Below, piece after piece: positions 62,689-64,000 of a DNA stretch of 64,000 nt (position 1 is the stretch's first letter; each line of letters starts with the position of its first letter). The translations under genes were made by a program, and so were the position numbers. The DNA comes from Caballeronia concitans (GTDB lineage Bacteria > Pseudomonadota > Gammaproteobacteria > Burkholderiales > Burkholderiaceae), in the NCBI RefSeq assembly GCF_001544615.1, contig NZ_FCNV02000004.1:248001-312000 (forward strand), in the 5' to 3' direction. A model generated the notes under the pieces. It worked only from the letters and a program-made list of their open reading frames with translations, was not told the origin of the DNA and ran no database searches.

Positions 62689-63885
62689 TTACTTCGCGAG
62701 CACCTTGCCGATCGCATCGGCGACCGTCTGCACGTTGCTGTCGTTGAGGCCCGCCACGCACATGCGCCCCGAGCGCAGGATATACACGCCGAATTCCTCT
62801 TTCAGCCGATCCGCCTGTTCCGCGACGAGACCCGTGTACGTGAACATGCCGCGCTGCTTGACATAGCGCGTGAGCATTTCGCCGCGCACGTGGTCCTTCA
62901 GGCCGTCGTGAATGGCCTGGCGCATGCGCGCAATGCGCTGACACATCGCCGCCAGTTCTTCGCGCCACGATTGCGCAAGCTCGGGCGTCGTCAGCACCTT
63001 GGTCACGATCTTCGCGCCATGCGTCGGCGGATTGCTGTAGTTCGCGCGCACCGCGCTCGTCAACTGGCCGAGCACGCGATCGGCTTCGGCGGCATCGTCG
63101 CAAAGCACGTGCAGGCCGCCGCAACGCTCGCCATACAGCGAGAAATTCTTCGAGAACGAATTCGCGACGAAAGCCGGCACGCCACGGCGCGCAAGCTCGC
63201 GCACGGCGAACGCGTCTTCATCGAGGCCCGAGCCGAAGCCCTGATACGCCATGTCGACGAACGGCAGCAGATCGCGCGCTTTCAGCACGTCGATGATTTT
63301 CACCCATTGCGCTTCGTCCAGATCGACGCCCGTCGGGTTATGACAGCACGCATGCAGCAGCACGACGCTCTTCGCGGGCAACGCGTCGATGGCTCCGAGC
63401 ATCGCATCGAAACGCAGGCCGCCGGTGGCTTCGTCGTAATAGGGATACGTGTTCACTTCGAAGCCCGCGCGCTCGAAGATGAAGCGATGGTTCTCCCACG
63501 TCGGATCGCTCACCCATACTTTCGAAGCCGGAAAGTAGCGCTTGATGAAATCCGCGCCCACTTTCAGCGCGCCCGATCCGCCGAGCGTCTGCACGCTCGC
63601 GATGCGGCCCTGCGCGCGCGCCGGGCAATCCGCGCCGAACACGAGCGCCTGCACGGCGTCGCGATAATGCGCGAAACCGGCCATCGGCAGATACGGCTTC
63701 GGGCCGAGGTCCTTCAGAATCGAAAGTTCCGCTTCGCGCACGGCCTGCATCACGGGCAGGCGGCCGGCGTCGTCGAAGTAGATGCCGATGCTCAGATTGA
63801 CCTTGTTCGTGCGCGGGTCCTTCTGGAAGTTTTCGTTCAGCGAGAGGATCGGGTCGCCGGGGTAGGCATCGATATGTTCGAACAT
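62689..63885 (-). CDS. tyrB: Aromatic/aspartate aminotransferase (TyrB/AspC family)
   Basis: A 398-residue fold type I PLP transaminase. The N-terminal MFEHIDAYPGDPILSLNENF is family-specific; SGALKVGADF binds PLP phosphate, HACCHNPTGVDL carries the conserved Asn, and the cofactor Lys lies in NSFSKNFSLYGERCGG near residue 250. It transfers amino groups between aromatic amino acids or aspartate and 2-oxoglutarate. The ATG at 63885 matches the conserved start; the open frame upstream has no similarity. No further gene was seen between it and the window end. Confidence 0.93.
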   Translation of the reverse strand: MFEHIDAYPGDPILSLNENFQKDPRTNKVNLSIGIYFDDAGRLPVMQAVREAELSILKDLGPKPYLPMAGFAHYRDAVQALVFGADCPARAQGRIASVQTLGGSGALKVGADFIKRYFPASKVWVSDPTWENHRFIFERAGFEVNTYPYYDEATGGLRFDAMLGAIDALPAKSVVLLHACCHNPTGVDLDEAQWVKIIDVLKARDLLPFVDMAYQGFGSGLDEDAFAVRELARRGVPAFVANSFSKNFSLYGERCGGLHVLCDDAAEADRVLGQLTSAVRANYSNPPTHGAKIVTKVLTTPELAQSWREELAAMCQRIARMRQAIHDGLKDHVRGEMLTRYVKQRGMFTYTGLVAEQADRLKEEFGVYILRSGRMCVAGLNDSNVQTVADAIGKVLAK

Positions 63886-64000
63886 GGTGTCGGAATCAGG
63901 CGATAAGCAGGAGGAAGAATCACCGGGACGGCACGCGGCGAGTATCGCCCGTGTCATCGCCCCGACTTTTGAGATAGTAGCCGATTCCTAGAACCACGAG

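Noticed and set aside
1-64000. tRNA, rRNA, insertion sequences, integrases or replication origin
   Set aside because: No cloverleaf-like segment, rRNA core sequence, transposase motif, terminal inverted repeats or iteron array was recognised on either strand by eye; a covariance-model scan would be the decisive test.

Overview
The window is about 64 kb of GC-rich (roughly 63-65 %) bacterial DNA. Gene content and protein style point to the Burkholderiaceae, most likely Paraburkholderia or Caballeronia: a FUSC/DUF1656/HlyD/NodT efflux operon, many LysR regulators, sugar-acid and aromatic-acid catabolism, and dense coding with short gaps. It reads like a metabolic part of a secondary chromosome or megaplasmid, but this is inference. 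No rRNA, tRNA, CRISPR array, insertion sequence or phage gene was seen.

Layout. 1-4.1 kb: an aromatic-acid/drug efflux operon, cut by the left edge. 4.1-10.6 kb: an NmrA-like oxidoreductase, an M20-type amidase, and a divergent galactarate/glucarate module (garD, kdgD, MFS permease) with two copies of one operator-like 15-mer between garD and kdgD. 10.6-20.7 kb: small metabolic genes, a LysR gene divergent from a Tat-exported hydrolase, a GGDEF-EAL protein next to a soluble hybrid kinase, and an unusual regulator divergent from a DUF899 protein. 20.9-22.4 kb: a chemoreceptor. 22.4-27.6 kb: a gallate operon on the minus strand (gallate dioxygenase, AAHS permease, LigJ/GalB hydratase, LigK/GalC aldolase) ending in a ModA-like binding protein without a signal peptide. 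27.9-34.5 kb: HiPIP, DUF4019, a nuclease/phosphatase-fold protein, two peptidase-like hydrolases, and a LysR gene with an MFS transporter that share a sequence motif. 34.5-40.4 kb: a possible small RNA, a nitroreductase, a molybdenum hydroxylase operon (paoABC type) and an MntA/HepT toxin-antitoxin pair with a frameshifted toxin gene. 40.5-47.8 kb: malate synthase G, a urea-transporter-like/class II aldolase/tautomerase operon, an iron alcohol dehydrogenase and a LysR gene. 47.9-51.8 kb: a membrane diguanylate cyclase and a GAF/PAS hybrid kinase. 51.8-57.8 kb: a four-carbon sugar-acid (threonate/erythronate type) operon with a DeoR regulator and an array of operator-like octamers. 57.8-64 kb: DUF1801, alanine racemase, a beta-propeller lipoprotein divergent from a 37-codon gene with its own promoter and palindromic operators, three small unknown proteins, and an aromatic/aspartate aminotransferase.

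Working together, the catabolic blocks feed central metabolism. Glucarate/galactarate goes to 2-oxoglutarate semialdehyde, gallate to pyruvate plus oxaloacetate, four-carbon acids to triose phosphate, and glyoxylate to malate through GlcB. The strongest leads are the leaderless ModA-like protein in the gallate operon, the regulated 37-codon gene at 61.2 kb, the terminator-ended C-rich leader at 34.6 kb, the helically phased octamers upstream of the kdgT-like gene, and the broken HepT.
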